From IMG/VR virus record IMGVR_UViG_3300030102_001489, positions 774 through 22,076 of that record: a DNA stretch of 21,303 nt; one strand, given 5' to 3'. This document shows positions 1-8,901 of the stretch, one piece after another. The first letter of the stretch is position 1. The number at the start of each line of letters is the position of its first letter. The position numbers and the translations under genes are program-made. Below the pieces are notes generated by a model. That model was not told the DNA's origin and made no database searches. It saw only the letters and a program-made list of their open reading frames with translations. The stretch comes from a virus.

Positions 1-1
1 C

Positions 2-133
2 ATGCAAATTATAAAAATTTTACAACAAATGGTATCTCAAGGTGCTACAGATGAGCAGATAGAGGCTTTTTTGCAAGAAGTTGGTATAACTATGGAAGAA
101 TTGCAACAAGCTAGGGAGATGTTTGGTATATGA
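2..133 (+). CDS. Small helical protein, 3' end or complete 43-aa gene
   Basis: An open frame runs from the window edge to a TGA at 131-133. If the ATG at base 2 is the true start the product has 43 residues; the frame is open to the edge, so this may be only the C-terminal part of a longer protein, and any ribosome binding site would lie outside the window. The peptide is rich in Gln, Glu and Met (QQMVSQGATDEQ, then EVGITMEELQQA) and looks like two short amphipathic helices. It overlaps the next gene by 4 nt (ATGA), so the two are probably translationally coupled. I do not recognise the family and assign no function. Confidence 0.5.
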   Translation: MQIIKILQQMVSQGATDEQIEAFLQEVGITMEELQQAREMFGI

Positions 134-1038
134 GCCGTATCGCTAGAGCAGCTGAATTAGCTAAGAGAGTGCTTGGTACCGATAGAGGTGCTAGAAATAA
201 AGAATTAATGCAACAAATGAGAATGGAACGTATGGTTCCTGGTCGTGCTCAAAATTTAGCAGAAACAGTCTTAAAAACTCCAAGCCCACGTTCAGGTGGC
301 TTATCTAATGCAGCAAAAGCTCTTGGTGCTAGCACTTTAGCAGAAGATATTGCTATGGCAGCTTTAGGCGCAGGTTCAGTAGGTGCAGGTGCTTATATGC
401 TAAAAGACGTACCACCAGAAGAGCTTGGTAAAATGGGTGCACAATTACGTATGTCATTTGATGAAATGCTCCAAAAAATACAAAACACAGCGCAAGATGC
501 TACAACAGTACCACAGGCATATTTTATGCAAATGCAACAAGGCTATGAAGCAGAAAAACTTAGACAAGAAGCCTTACAAAATATACAAGAGTTTGGTGAT
601 CCAATGGGCGAGCCTGTAGAAATGCCACCTACTATTGAAGAACAAGCGATAAAGCCTGTTTCTGTGTTTATGGCTGAAGGTGGTCTTGCTATGTCCGACA
701 ATGAACCTAGATTTGAAACTAGGTCACCAGAGGGTCAAATATTTTCAATAGATGCACAGATAGAAAACCTAATGAAATCTTACAATATGCTTGTAAATGC
801 TAATGAATTTGGTAGAGCACAAGAAGTTGCAGACCAAATTGACCAGTTACAACAGCAAAAAATAGGTATTCAGGCTCAAAATGATCCTTTTATAATGCAA
901 TCAGGACCTTTAACAGACTTATCTAGTAAAATAGGACCTATGATGGGCACTCTTGGAGCTATGGGCCAAAGTGCTAGAACCATATCAAATCGTGACAGAG
1001 AAGCTATATCTAGCCTACTAGAATCTATATCTGAGTAG
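130..1038 (+). CDS. Unknown phage protein, 302 aa, with Gly-Gly motif
   Basis: The start is an ATG in a 4-nt overlap with the gene before it, with AGGGAG at 113-118 as a somewhat distant ribosome binding site. Residues 1-50 are basic and helical. Residues 68-91 form an Ala/Gly-rich hydrophobic stretch (AMAALGAGSVGAGAYML) that could be a weak membrane or helix-packing segment. Residues 100-155 are Met/Gln-rich helix. At 180-187 sits FMAEGGLA, one of several M-x-x-G-G motifs in this window. Residues 205-250 form a second Gln-rich helical section. There is no signal peptide and no catalytic motif I can name. It sits directly before the 673-aa protein and the terminase, so it is probably a late gene; virion-internal or ejection roles are possible but only inferred. 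Confidence 0.85.
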   Translation: MSRIARAAELAKRVLGTDRGARNKELMQQMRMERMVPGRAQNLAETVLKTPSPRSGGLSNAAKALGASTLAEDIAMAALGAGSVGAGAYMLKDVPPEELGKMGAQLRMSFDEMLQKIQNTAQDATTVPQAYFMQMQQGYEAEKLRQEALQNIQEFGDPMGEPVEMPPTIEEQAIKPVSVFMAEGGLAMSDNEPRFETRSPEGQIFSIDAQIENLMKSYNMLVNANEFGRAQEVADQIDQLQQQKIGIQAQNDPFIMQSGPLTDLSSKIGPMMGTLGAMGQSARTISNRDREAISSLLESISE

Positions 1039-1044
1039 CCAAAC

Positions 1045-3066
1045 ATGGCTGCAAGAAAGGAAATACTTTCAGATTTAAGCTCAAAGATAGCCGAAGGCAA
1101 CATTCGTGAAGCTTATCGTGACTTTGAAGAACTACCTATTGTAGATCAGATAGCTGTTAGTATCTCTCCTGGTGTTGGAGATGCTATTGCGGCCTTTGAA
1201 GTTGGAGAATTTGGTCGTAGAGCTAAAACCAACATACAAGACCAAGATAGGCTAGGTGCAGCAGGCAATATAGCCCTAGCTGGACTAGCTGGCTTAAGCC
1301 TAGTACCCTTGTTCCGATTCCTTCGTGGTGCAAAAGGTGTAACAAAGTCTGGTACGAAAGTAGCAGAGGCTCCCAAGAAAACCGATAAACCCCCTGTTGA
1401 AGAGCCGTTACAACTTTCTGCACCCAAGGATCTACCTGAAGTAGAATTACCAGAGGTTTTACCCTTTGTTTCTAAGCCAGCTAAAGATTTAGCCTATCAA
1501 ACAGCACAGGATGTGTTACCTTTACAATCAAAAGCTAGAAAGTTCTTACATGGACACTACAAAAAAATAGATCCAGATGTAAATATGCTAACGCCAGAAG
1601 ATTGGGTAAAAACACTGACTGACCCAAATAATGAAATACCGCTTGGAGAACTCAGAATACTTAACGTTTTAGACGAACTTAATCAAATACACCCAAAACT
1701 TATTAAAGAAGCTGCAGGCTCAGAAAAAATATCTAAAGGATTTCTTGATAATTACATGGCACGTCAACAAAGAGATGCTTTACAAATAAGAAACGTTCCA
1801 TCAGGTCAATTACAGAACCCTGATATAGAATTTGCAAACTCTGATCTAAGAAGATCACAACAACAAAAGCTATTCTTTGTCCGTGGTGCAGGTGAGCAAA
1901 GAAAAAGGGTTAATCATTATGAAAATTTACGTTTACAAAACGACAATGCTATTTATCCAAACAATGTGCCAATACAAGATGCGGGTAATTTACCACAAAG
2001 AATAAGTGGTGATAATACGTATGTTTTTAGTGGTATAGGATTTAACAAGCCGTTAAAAAGAGCAGAAGAACAACTAAGATTTGATCAAGAAGCATCGCAG
2101 AAAACTTTAGATGAAATAACAAAAAAACTTAAAAGTATTGATATTAAAGAAGATGATGTTTTTATGGATATTTTTAGAGTGCAATCAGATTTTGCTACTG
2201 AGGTTGGAAGAGATGTAAATTTTGTAAACCCTAAAATAGAAGCAGAAAAAGTAAAGAAAATACTTAGATATAACAAGTTTGTTGATGAAATAAATCCCAT
2301 ATTAGCTAGAAATCCAGATGAGCTTGCATCGATAAGAATAGAGGCTGAAGCTAGTAAAGACTTAAGTAAACTTGGCGTTACAGAATACACATTAGAACCC
2401 AAAGATTTAGAAGCTATAACTGGCAAATCATATTTAGAGTCATTAGATAAAACACCAGAAGAAATATTTTTTATGACTGAATCTGGACTTGGCGGCAAAC
2501 AAAAATATTTTGAAGCAGGAAAAACTTTTGATGCAAGAGCTAAAGCTTATTACAAAGATTTAATGACAAGTGATTCTGCTGGTATGTATATCCCAGGTAC
2601 AGAATTAAAAAAAGGTGTAACTATACTAAAGAAAGCGATTGTGCCAAAAGCAGATTTTGAAAATAAGTATAAGATAGATCCATATTTTGAAAAAAGCACA
2701 ACTAATGAAATGAAACTACCTGTAAGGACACACGTGCTGCAAGCTTATAAAGAGGGTAGAGATGGTGTGCATATAGGCAGAGCACAGGCTATTAGCGAGG
2801 GTGCGGATCCTGCAGAAAAAACTGGACAACGTGTTTTAGAAAAATATGTTAGAGGTGAGAAAGAGTTAAATCAAATAATTCAAGAATTAGGACTAGGTAA
2901 TCAAAAAAATAAAATTCTAACACAAGTTAAAAATACCGATACTGAATTTGACGGCACCTATCTTAAATTTACAGATGATGTAAAAAAAGCCATTGCAGAG
3001 CAAGGCATAAACGCATTTAAGCTTGGTGGACCTGTAGATATTGATAAAATGTTAGCCGAGTTATGA
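1045..3066 (+). CDS. Large unknown protein, 673 aa, possible virion-internal/ejection protein
   Basis: One long frame starts 6 nt after the previous stop; no clear Shine-Dalgarno precedes it. Residues 1-70 contain a conserved-looking segment (SPGVGDAIAAFEVGEFGRRA at 41-60), followed by a hydrophobic span at about 71-91 that could cross a membrane. The middle is Lys/Glu-rich with no motif I recognise. The C-terminus reads YLKFTDDVKKAIAEQG and then FKLGGPVDIDKMLAEL, ending on a Gly-Gly motif. By memory of marine phage proteins, this kind of ending (a YLxxT segment followed by F-x-x-G-G-x-V) occurs at the end of large phage polyproteins; that is recall, not a search result. Size, the single hydrophobic span and the position before the terminase suggest an internal or DNA-ejection protein. 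It overlaps terL by 4 nt. Confidence 0.85.
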   Translation: MAARKEILSDLSSKIAEGNIREAYRDFEELPIVDQIAVSISPGVGDAIAAFEVGEFGRRAKTNIQDQDRLGAAGNIALAGLAGLSLVPLFRFLRGAKGVTKSGTKVAEAPKKTDKPPVEEPLQLSAPKDLPEVELPEVLPFVSKPAKDLAYQTAQDVLPLQSKARKFLHGHYKKIDPDVNMLTPEDWVKTLTDPNNEIPLGELRILNVLDELNQIHPKLIKEAAGSEKISKGFLDNYMARQQRDALQIRNVPSGQLQNPDIEFANSDLRRSQQQKLFFVRGAGEQRKRVNHYENLRLQNDNAIYPNNVPIQDAGNLPQRISGDNTYVFSGIGFNKPLKRAEEQLRFDQEASQKTLDEITKKLKSIDIKEDDVFMDIFRVQSDFATEVGRDVNFVNPKIEAEKVKKILRYNKFVDEINPILARNPDELASIRIEAEASKDLSKLGVTEYTLEPKDLEAITGKSYLESLDKTPEEIFFMTESGLGGKQKYFEAGKTFDARAKAYYKDLMTSDSAGMYIPGTELKKGVTILKKAIVPKADFENKYKIDPYFEKSTTNEMKLPVRTHVLQAYKEGRDGVHIGRAQAISEGADPAEKTGQRVLEKYVRGEKELNQIIQELGLGNQKNKILTQVKNTDTEFDGTYLKFTDDVKKAIAEQGINAFKLGGPVDIDKMLAEL

Positions 3067-4523
3067 ATCTAGCACACCTATCTGACCAAGAAATAAAAGA
3101 AACCTTAGTTCTTAAAGAACGCCTTGAACTACTGAAAAACCAATCAAAGTGTCAAGATAGCTTCTTAGAGTACGTTAAATACATGTGGCCAGAGTTTATT
3201 TGTGGTCGACATCACAAAATCTTTGCACAAAAGCTAGAAGACGTAGCAAACGGCAAAATCAACCGTTTAATCGTAAATATGCCCCCTAGACACACCAAAT
3301 CAGAGTTTTGTTCTACCTATTTTCCAGCTTGGATCATGGGTAAACAACCAAATCGTAAGATTATGCAGACTACTCACACGGGCGAACTAGCTGTAAGGTT
3401 TGGTCGTAAGGTCAGAAATATGATGGATACTGATGAATATAAGCGTATCTTTGACAAAGTTGAGCTCCAAGCTGATTCTAAGTCAGCAGGTAGATGGGAA
3501 ACCAACAAAGGTGGTGAATACTTTGCAGCTGGTGTCGGTGGTGCTATAACAGGTCGTGGTGCAGACTTACTTATTATTGATGATCCACACTCTGAACAAG
3601 ATGCTCTGAGTCCTAGTGCTCTTGAATCTTGTTACGAATGGTACACGTCTGGACCTAGACAGCGTTTGCAACCAGGTGGTGCCATCATATTGGTTATGAC
3701 TAGATGGAGCACCATTGATTTAACTGCAAAATTACTGGATGCACAGAAAGAAGAAGCTGCAGATCAGTGGGAAATCGTAGAGTTTCCTGCTATATTCCCT
3801 GACACAAACAATGCACTATGGCCAGAGTTTTGGCAATTAGATGAGTTAGAAAAGGTAAAAGCATCACTACCCGTTCAAAAATGGAACGCACAATGGATGC
3901 AGAACCCAACATCTGAAGAGGGTTCAATTATAAAACGTGAGTGGTGGAATATATGGGAACACGATGAATTACCAGGAGTAAGCTACATAATACAAAGCTA
4001 CGATACCGCTTATTCAAAAAAAGAAAACTCTGACTATTCTGCAATATCTACTTGGGGTGTGTTTCAGCCAACTCCAGATTCGCCTGATTGTCTGATTTTG
4101 CTTGATGCTCAAAAAGGTCGTTGGGACTTTCCTGAACTTAAACGTATTGCATACAATGAATACAAATATTGGGAGCCAGATATGACATTGATAGAAGCAA
4201 AAGCATCTGGTACGCCACTTACTCATGAACTTAGAAGACTAGGCATTCCTGTAGTAAATTATTCACCAACTAGAGGGCATGATAAAAATACTAGGATGCA
4301 TTCGGTAGCACCCATATTTGAATCTAATCTCGTCTATGCACCACAACGTAAGTTTGCAGAGGAAATGATCGAAGAGTGTGCAGCTTTTCCTTTTGGAAAA
4401 AATGACGATTTATGTGATACTATGACTCAAGCTCTAATGAGATTTAGAGAGGGTGGTTTAGTATCGCTTGACGATGACTATTCAGATCAAGAAAAAGCAC
4501 CAGTTAGAAGGGTATATTATTAA
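3063..4523 (+). CDS. terL: Terminase large subunit (packaging ATPase/nuclease)
   Basis: This is the motor that pumps DNA through the portal into the procapsid and cuts the concatemer. The ATPase half shows the Walker A-like MPPRHTKS at residues 73-80 (the PPRHxKS form common in phage terminases), Walker B LLIIDDP at 169-175 with the two Asp residues, and the coupling segment ILVMTRW at 209-215. The RNase H-like nuclease half has the expected acidic residues: Asp314 in SYDTA, Glu378 in LIEAK and the Asp cluster 448-452 in KNDDLCD. At 486 aa it is full length for the family. It begins in a 4-nt overlap and its TAA overlaps the portal ATG by 1 nt. No small terminase subunit is visible here; it may lie upstream. 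The C-terminal tail carries REGGLVSL, similar to the Gly-Gly motifs in neighbouring proteins. Confidence 0.97.
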   Translation: MNLAHLSDQEIKETLVLKERLELLKNQSKCQDSFLEYVKYMWPEFICGRHHKIFAQKLEDVANGKINRLIVNMPPRHTKSEFCSTYFPAWIMGKQPNRKIMQTTHTGELAVRFGRKVRNMMDTDEYKRIFDKVELQADSKSAGRWETNKGGEYFAAGVGGAITGRGADLLIIDDPHSEQDALSPSALESCYEWYTSGPRQRLQPGGAIILVMTRWSTIDLTAKLLDAQKEEAADQWEIVEFPAIFPDTNNALWPEFWQLDELEKVKASLPVQKWNAQWMQNPTSEEGSIIKREWWNIWEHDELPGVSYIIQSYDTAYSKKENSDYSAISTWGVFQPTPDSPDCLILLDAQKGRWDFPELKRIAYNEYKYWEPDMTLIEAKASGTPLTHELRRLGIPVVNYSPTRGHDKNTRMHSVAPIFESNLVYAPQRKFAEEMIEECAAFPFGKNDDLCDTMTQALMRFREGGLVSLDDDYSDQEKAPVRRVYY

Positions 4524-6997
4524 TGGCAATAGAAAAAGACATCAACCCAACCGTACTTAACGAAGAAAACCAAATACCACTAGGTGATGAAGGCATGGAA
4601 GTAGCTTTAGCCGCTATTGAAGATGCAAGAGAAGAAGATTTTGTAATGCAAGACGATGGTAGTGCTATTTTAGAATCAAGTATGCAAGAGCAAATAGATA
4701 CAGGGTTTGATGAAAATTTAGCTGAGTCTATGAGTGAACAAGACTTAAATCGTATTGCTAATGAACTTGTTGACGGCATTGAAAAAGATAAATCATCTAG
4801 AGAAGATTGGGAGCGAACATACACTGATGGTCTGAAATATTTAGGTATGAAGTTTGATGACGAAAGATCTGAGCCTTTTGAAGGTGCTTCTGGAGTTATA
4901 CATCCTTTACTTGGTGAGGCAGTGACAACTTTTCAAGCACAAGCTTATAAAGAACTCTTGCCATCTGGTGGACCTGTAAAAACTCAGATTATTGGTGCAT
5001 ATGATTCTGCTGTAGAAGAACAAGCCCAAAGAGTGAAAGAATTTATGAACTATCAGATAACTCATGTGATGGAAGAGTTTGATGAAGAGTTAGACCAAAT
5101 GTTGTTTTATTTGCCTTTAGCTGGTTCAGCATTTAAAAAAATATACTATGACGAGGCTTTAGGTAGAGCAGTTTCTAAATTTGTAGCCCCCGAAGATCTT
5201 ATTGTTCCTTATTTCACTACTGATCTAGAAACCTGTCCTCGTATCACCAATGTGGTAAAAATGCCTGAAAATGAAGTTAAAAAACTACAAGCATTAGGTT
5301 TTTATCGCAAAATAGACATACAAACAGGCGATGATGCCGATATGTATTCAGATGCTAAAGAAGAAATCAACAAGCTCACAGGTATGGAGCCAAGCTATGA
5401 TACAGGAGAAGTATCAATATTATATGAAGTACACTGTAATTTAGAGATAGACGGCTTTGAAGACGTAAACGAGGATGGCGAACTAACGGGTGTAAAACTA
5501 CCATACATAGTAACTATAGATGCAAATTCTAATGATATATTGTCCATACGTAGAAATTACAAAGAAGACGATAGACTAAAAAACAAAATAGAATACTTTG
5601 TGCATTTCAAGTTTTTACCTGGTTTAGGTTTTTATGGCTTTGGTTTAACACATATGATTGGTGGTTTGTCCAAAGCTTCTACATCAATATTGAGACAGCT
5701 TATTGACGCTGGTACACTTGCTAACTTACCTGCTGGTTTTAAAACACGTGGTATAAGAATCAGAGATGAGGACACTCCCATACAGCCAGGAGAGTTTAGA
5801 GATGTTGATGCTCCAGGCGGATCTTTAAGAGAATCCATACAACCCTTACCGTTTAAAGAACCTAGTGGCACACTGTTAAATTTATTAGGTATATTAGTAG
5901 ATGGTGGTAAAAAGTTTGCTTCTATTGCTGAAATAAATACAGGCCAGGGTAATCCAAATGCTCCAGTAGGTACAACATTAGCTTTATTAGAGAGATCTAC
6001 TAAGGTTTTATCAGCTATACATAAAAGACTACATAACTCACAAAAGAAAGAGTTTCGTTTATTAGCACAAGTATTTCAAGAATATCTACCTCCAGAATAT
6101 CCATATGCTATTGCAAATGGCAACGCTACTATAAAACTATCTGATTTTGATGACAATATTGATATTTTCCCAATATCAAATCCCGATATTTTTAGTCAAT
6201 CACAGCGTATTGCGATGGCACAAGAGATGATGGCACTAGTACAATCAAACCCACAAGTACATGGTCCTAATGGTATTTACGAATCTTATAAACGCATGTA
6301 TGCAGCAATAGGTGTAGATAATATTGAGCAAATATTAACACCACCCCCACCGACGGATCCTAGACCATTAGAAGCTGGGTTTGAAAATAATAAACTTTTA
6401 CTTGGTCAGCAAGCACAAGCGTTTGGACAACAAAACCATGATGCTCACATAGCTACGCATATTGCATTATTAAAAACACCACCAGTACAAATGAACGCTC
6501 AGGTGCAAGCTTTGATACACTCACATATTATGCAACATTTACAGATGAAAGCAGATATATTGGGTGAACAACAAATGACACCCGAGGTGCAACAACAGTT
6601 TCAACAAATACAACAACAAGCACAACAAGTTAGTCCAGCTGAGGCAGAACAATTAGTACAGCAAGCAGGTGATTTACTAGCACAATTTTCAGCACCAATT
6701 ATGGCTCAGCTTATTACTGAATACAGTCAAAGTGTTGCAGATCCTAGTGATGAAGATCCATTAGTTGCTATTAGAAAGCAAGAACTTGCACTCAAAGGAC
6801 AAGAGCTTTCATTAGAACAGCAACAATTCTTACAAGAAGAAAAACGAAAAGCTATGGACGCACAAAGCAGAATAAACGTTGATAGAGAAAGAATAAACTC
6901 TATGGAAGATATTGCGGAGCTACGAGATGAAACAGCTAGAGCAAGACTAGAACAGCAAGCTCGTTTTAAAATGATGGACATACAAAATAAAAATTAA
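4523..6997 (+). CDS. Portal protein (P22-like, podovirus type)
   Basis: The portal is the ring at one capsid vertex through which DNA enters and leaves; it also nucleates assembly with the scaffold. The core is recognisable from segments such as FEGASGVIHPLLGEA (119-133) and YKELLPSGGPVKTQIIG (142-158), which I know from portals of marine podovirus-like phages in the P22-type group. At 824 aa it is long, as in P22-like portals with an extended C-terminus. Residues 681-715 are very Gln-rich and residues 747-818 (beginning DPLVAIRKQELALKGQEL) are a probable coiled coil that could form the barrel inside the capsid. The first 70 residues are acidic. The start codon overlaps the terL stop (TAATG). 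Family assignment is confident; the barrel interpretation is inference. Confidence 0.93.
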   Translation: MAIEKDINPTVLNEENQIPLGDEGMEVALAAIEDAREEDFVMQDDGSAILESSMQEQIDTGFDENLAESMSEQDLNRIANELVDGIEKDKSSREDWERTYTDGLKYLGMKFDDERSEPFEGASGVIHPLLGEAVTTFQAQAYKELLPSGGPVKTQIIGAYDSAVEEQAQRVKEFMNYQITHVMEEFDEELDQMLFYLPLAGSAFKKIYYDEALGRAVSKFVAPEDLIVPYFTTDLETCPRITNVVKMPENEVKKLQALGFYRKIDIQTGDDADMYSDAKEEINKLTGMEPSYDTGEVSILYEVHCNLEIDGFEDVNEDGELTGVKLPYIVTIDANSNDILSIRRNYKEDDRLKNKIEYFVHFKFLPGLGFYGFGLTHMIGGLSKASTSILRQLIDAGTLANLPAGFKTRGIRIRDEDTPIQPGEFRDVDAPGGSLRESIQPLPFKEPSGTLLNLLGILVDGGKKFASIAEINTGQGNPNAPVGTTLALLERSTKVLSAIHKRLHNSQKKEFRLLAQVFQEYLPPEYPYAIANGNATIKLSDFDDNIDIFPISNPDIFSQSQRIAMAQEMMALVQSNPQVHGPNGIYESYKRMYAAIGVDNIEQILTPPPPTDPRPLEAGFENNKLLLGQQAQAFGQQNHDAHIATHIALLKTPPVQMNAQVQALIHSHIMQHLQMKADILGEQQMTPEVQQQFQQIQQQAQQVSPAEAEQLVQQAGDLLAQFSAPIMAQLITEYSQSVADPSDEDPLVAIRKQELALKGQELSLEQQQFLQEEKRKAMDAQSRINVDRERINSMEDIAELRDETARARLEQQARFKMMDIQNKN

Positions 6998-7036
6998 CAC
7001 TTGCAAATTTAAAAATCATTCAACATAATAAAGCAC

Positions 7037-7243
7037 ATGATTAAAAGAACAGAAATAAATCAACAGAAAACACCTACAGCATTAAATAATAAAAACAGCT
7101 ATAGCAATAAAGGTAACGTATCTTTAAAAACTGACGCTGGTACGTTTGATGCTAATACCACACCTAAACCAGGAATGGGAAAAGGTAAAGCTAGAGGTAT
7201 GGGTGCTGCTGAGTTTGGTGGCAAGTTCTCTGGCATTTATTAA
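7037..7243 (+). CDS. Small conserved phage protein, 68 aa, Gly-rich C-terminus
   Basis: The ATG follows a 39-nt gap without a clear ribosome binding site. The N-terminal 35 residues are Asn/Lys-rich and probably disordered. The C-terminus reads GKARGMGAAEFGGKFSGIY; this RGMGAA-xx-GG-x-F type of ending is familiar from small proteins of uncultured marine phages that sit near the portal gene. The last base of its stop codon is the first base of the next ATG. Its position between portal and scaffold points to head assembly, but function is unknown. Confidence 0.8.
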   Translation: MIKRTEINQQKTPTALNNKNSYSNKGNVSLKTDAGTFDANTTPKPGMGKGKARGMGAAEFGGKFSGIY

Positions 7244-7449
7244 TGGATTCAGTTTGGCTTGCGAACAAGTTTTTAAAAGAACTTGAAGCCAGAAGAGAAG
7301 ACACGAAAGATGCTATGTTAGCAGGTTGCAAAGACTTCTCTCAGTATGAATATCTGCGTGGGCGGTACAGTTCTCTCGCCGACACAGAAAATATATTTAG
7401 AGAACTGCTAGGAAAACTACAACAAGATGACACAGATACAAGTACCTGA
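7243..7449 (+). CDS. Small helical phage protein, 68 aa
   Basis: A short acidic, helical protein starting on a TAATG overlap. The middle, KDFSQYEYLRGRYSSLADTENIFRELL in outline (Tyr-Glu-Tyr-Leu-Arg-Gly then a Leu/Glu helix), resembles small phage proteins found near portal genes in T7-like and marine podovirus genomes; these are uncharacterised. The last 23 nt overlap the following GroES-like gene in a different frame, so the two are likely translationally coupled. A role in the head or neck module is suggested only by location. Confidence 0.8.
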   Translation: MDSVWLANKFLKELEARREDTKDAMLAGCKDFSQYEYLRGRYSSLADTENIFRELLGKLQQDDTDTST

Positions 7450-7939
7450 TCATGTTGCAAAGTCTATCGAGGCAGAGCAAAAACTACAAAACAAAAATGC
7501 AGTAGAAACACCAACAGAGGATGGTGGTGCTACTAAAAAAGAAAACCCAGCATATGTCAAAGAATCAGCTAGGGTTTTAGATCCAACTCTTTTAGAAAAA
7601 TCAGTATTAGAGCGTATGCCACAACCAACAGGCTGGCGGATGCTTATCCTACCTTATGCGGGTAAGGGTGTTACTGATGGTGGTATTCACTTAGTACAAC
7701 AAACTGTAGATAGAGAATCTTTAGCTACTGTTGTTGGGTATGTGGTAAAGATGGGGCCAGATTGTTACAAAGACACATCAAAATTTGATAAAGCCTGGTG
7801 CCAAGAAAAACAATGGGTATTGATAGGAAGATATGCTGGTGCAAGATTCAAACTCGGCGATGAATCTGAATGTAGAATCATTAATGATGATGAAGTAATT
7901 GCAACAATACTAGATCCTAATGATATTCTTGCAGTATAA
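7427..7939 (+). CDS. GroES-like co-chaperonin
   Basis: Residues 68-170 match the Cpn10/GroES fold: GWRMLILPYA aligns with the first strand, GVTDGGIHL (81-89) with the GroEL-binding mobile loop and its Gly-Gly-Ile core, ATVVGYVVKMG (100-110) with the GxVxxVG strand, WVLIGRYAGARFKL with the VGDxVxFxxYxGxxxK strand, and IINDDEVIATILDPNDILAV with the C-terminal DEEVLIMxESDILA-type end. In the cell GroES caps the GroEL folding chamber; phage versions such as T4 gp31 adapt host GroEL to fold the major capsid protein. There is an extra N-terminal region of about 67 residues, polar and probably disordered, not present in GroES. No GroEL gene is in the window, so it would work with host GroEL. It lies just before scaffold and capsid genes, fitting a capsid-folding role. 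The start overlaps the preceding gene; AGGA lies about 15 nt upstream. Confidence 0.85.
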   Translation: MTQIQVPDHVAKSIEAEQKLQNKNAVETPTEDGGATKKENPAYVKESARVLDPTLLEKSVLERMPQPTGWRMLILPYAGKGVTDGGIHLVQQTVDRESLATVVGYVVKMGPDCYKDTSKFDKAWCQEKQWVLIGRYAGARFKLGDESECRIINDDEVIATILDPNDILAV

Positions 7940-7948
7940 GGAGAAAAA

Positions 7949-8896
7949 ATGGCAGAAGAAAACGCAAAAGTTTTAGAAGAAGAACAAGTCGAAGAGGGCG
8001 AGGTTGTAGAATTAGAACCAATAGAGGAGGAACAACCTAAAACTGAAATACCTATGGAGCCTGCGGACAAAGAAGCAGACGCTCAAATAGAGGATGTTTC
8101 AGACACGCCAGAAGCAAAACAAGAAGAAGAGCTTGAAGATTATTCAAAAAGTGTCCAAAAGCGAATAAACACGTTAACAAGAAAATTAAGAGAAGCAGAG
8201 CGTGGGCAAGAGTCTGCTTATGAATATGCAAAAAGGACTGCAGCAGAAAACGAACAGTTAAAAGCAAAAACCTCTAATTTAGACAGATCTTATTTAATGG
8301 AGGCGGAAAATAGGCTTAAATCACAAAAACAGCAAGCTACCACAGCATTAAAATCAGCACACGAGGTGCAAGACTACGATAAAGTTGCAAAGGCACAGGA
8401 GGTTTTAGCAAAAATAGCCGTTGAAGAAGCGAAAGTAAATGCTTCAAAAGTAGCACTAGAACAAGAACCACCCTTAGAACAAGCACAACCAACACAAATT
8501 CAACAAAATGTGCAACAACCAATTCAAGGTTATCAACCACCTCCCAAACTTGATGAAAAACAAGAGGCGTGGGTTGAAAATAATACTTGGTTTGGTGAAG
8601 ATGAAATAATGACATTAGCTGCTTTTTCAATAGACCAAAAATTAATTCAAGAAGGGTATGATCCTAAAACTGATGAATATTATAATGAAGTTGATAAAAG
8701 ATTAAGGATAAATTTTCCGCACAAGTTTGAAGAGTCTTCTGCTACATCGAAGCCTCAACAAAAGGTGGCTTCAGCAGGCAGAGTAGCTGGTAATACTAGC
8801 TCAAAAAGACAAGTTAAGTTGTCGCCAGCAGAAGTACAAATGGCAAAAAGATTAAACGTACCCTTAACAGAGTACGCAAAATATGTTAAAAGGTAA
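7949..8896 (+). CDS. Capsid scaffolding protein
   Basis: Scaffolds co-assemble with the major capsid protein to form the procapsid and then leave. The 315-aa product has the expected composition: residues 1-65 are strongly acidic, 66-170 are a long Lys/Glu/Gln coiled coil, 172-200 a Pro/Gln linker, and residues 208-257 a conserved helix region (WVENNTWFGED, then EGYDPKTDEYYNEVDKRL) that I know from scaffold proteins of podovirus-like phages. The C-terminal end is basic (KLSPAEVQMAKRLNVPLTEY), typical of the capsid-binding hook. The start has a strong site AAGGAG at 7938-7943, 5 nt before ATG, so high expression is expected. No maturation protease motif is present. Confidence 0.9.
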   Translation: MAEENAKVLEEEQVEEGEVVELEPIEEEQPKTEIPMEPADKEADAQIEDVSDTPEAKQEEELEDYSKSVQKRINTLTRKLREAERGQESAYEYAKRTAAENEQLKAKTSNLDRSYLMEAENRLKSQKQQATTALKSAHEVQDYDKVAKAQEVLAKIAVEEAKVNASKVALEQEPPLEQAQPTQIQQNVQQPIQGYQPPPKLDEKQEAWVENNTWFGEDEIMTLAAFSIDQKLIQEGYDPKTDEYYNEVDKRLRINFPHKFEESSATSKPQQKVASAGRVAGNTSSKRQVKLSPAEVQMAKRLNVPLTEYAKYVKR

Positions 8897-8901
8897 TAGT
8901 T

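Noticed and set aside
425-619. 64-aa plus-strand frame inside the 302-aa gene
   Set aside because: Out-of-frame shadow, no ribosome site, Lys/Gln-rich from local composition.
2085-2498. 137-aa minus-strand frame inside the 673-aa gene
   Set aside because: Ser/Leu-rich shadow of a coding frame with no start signal or family.
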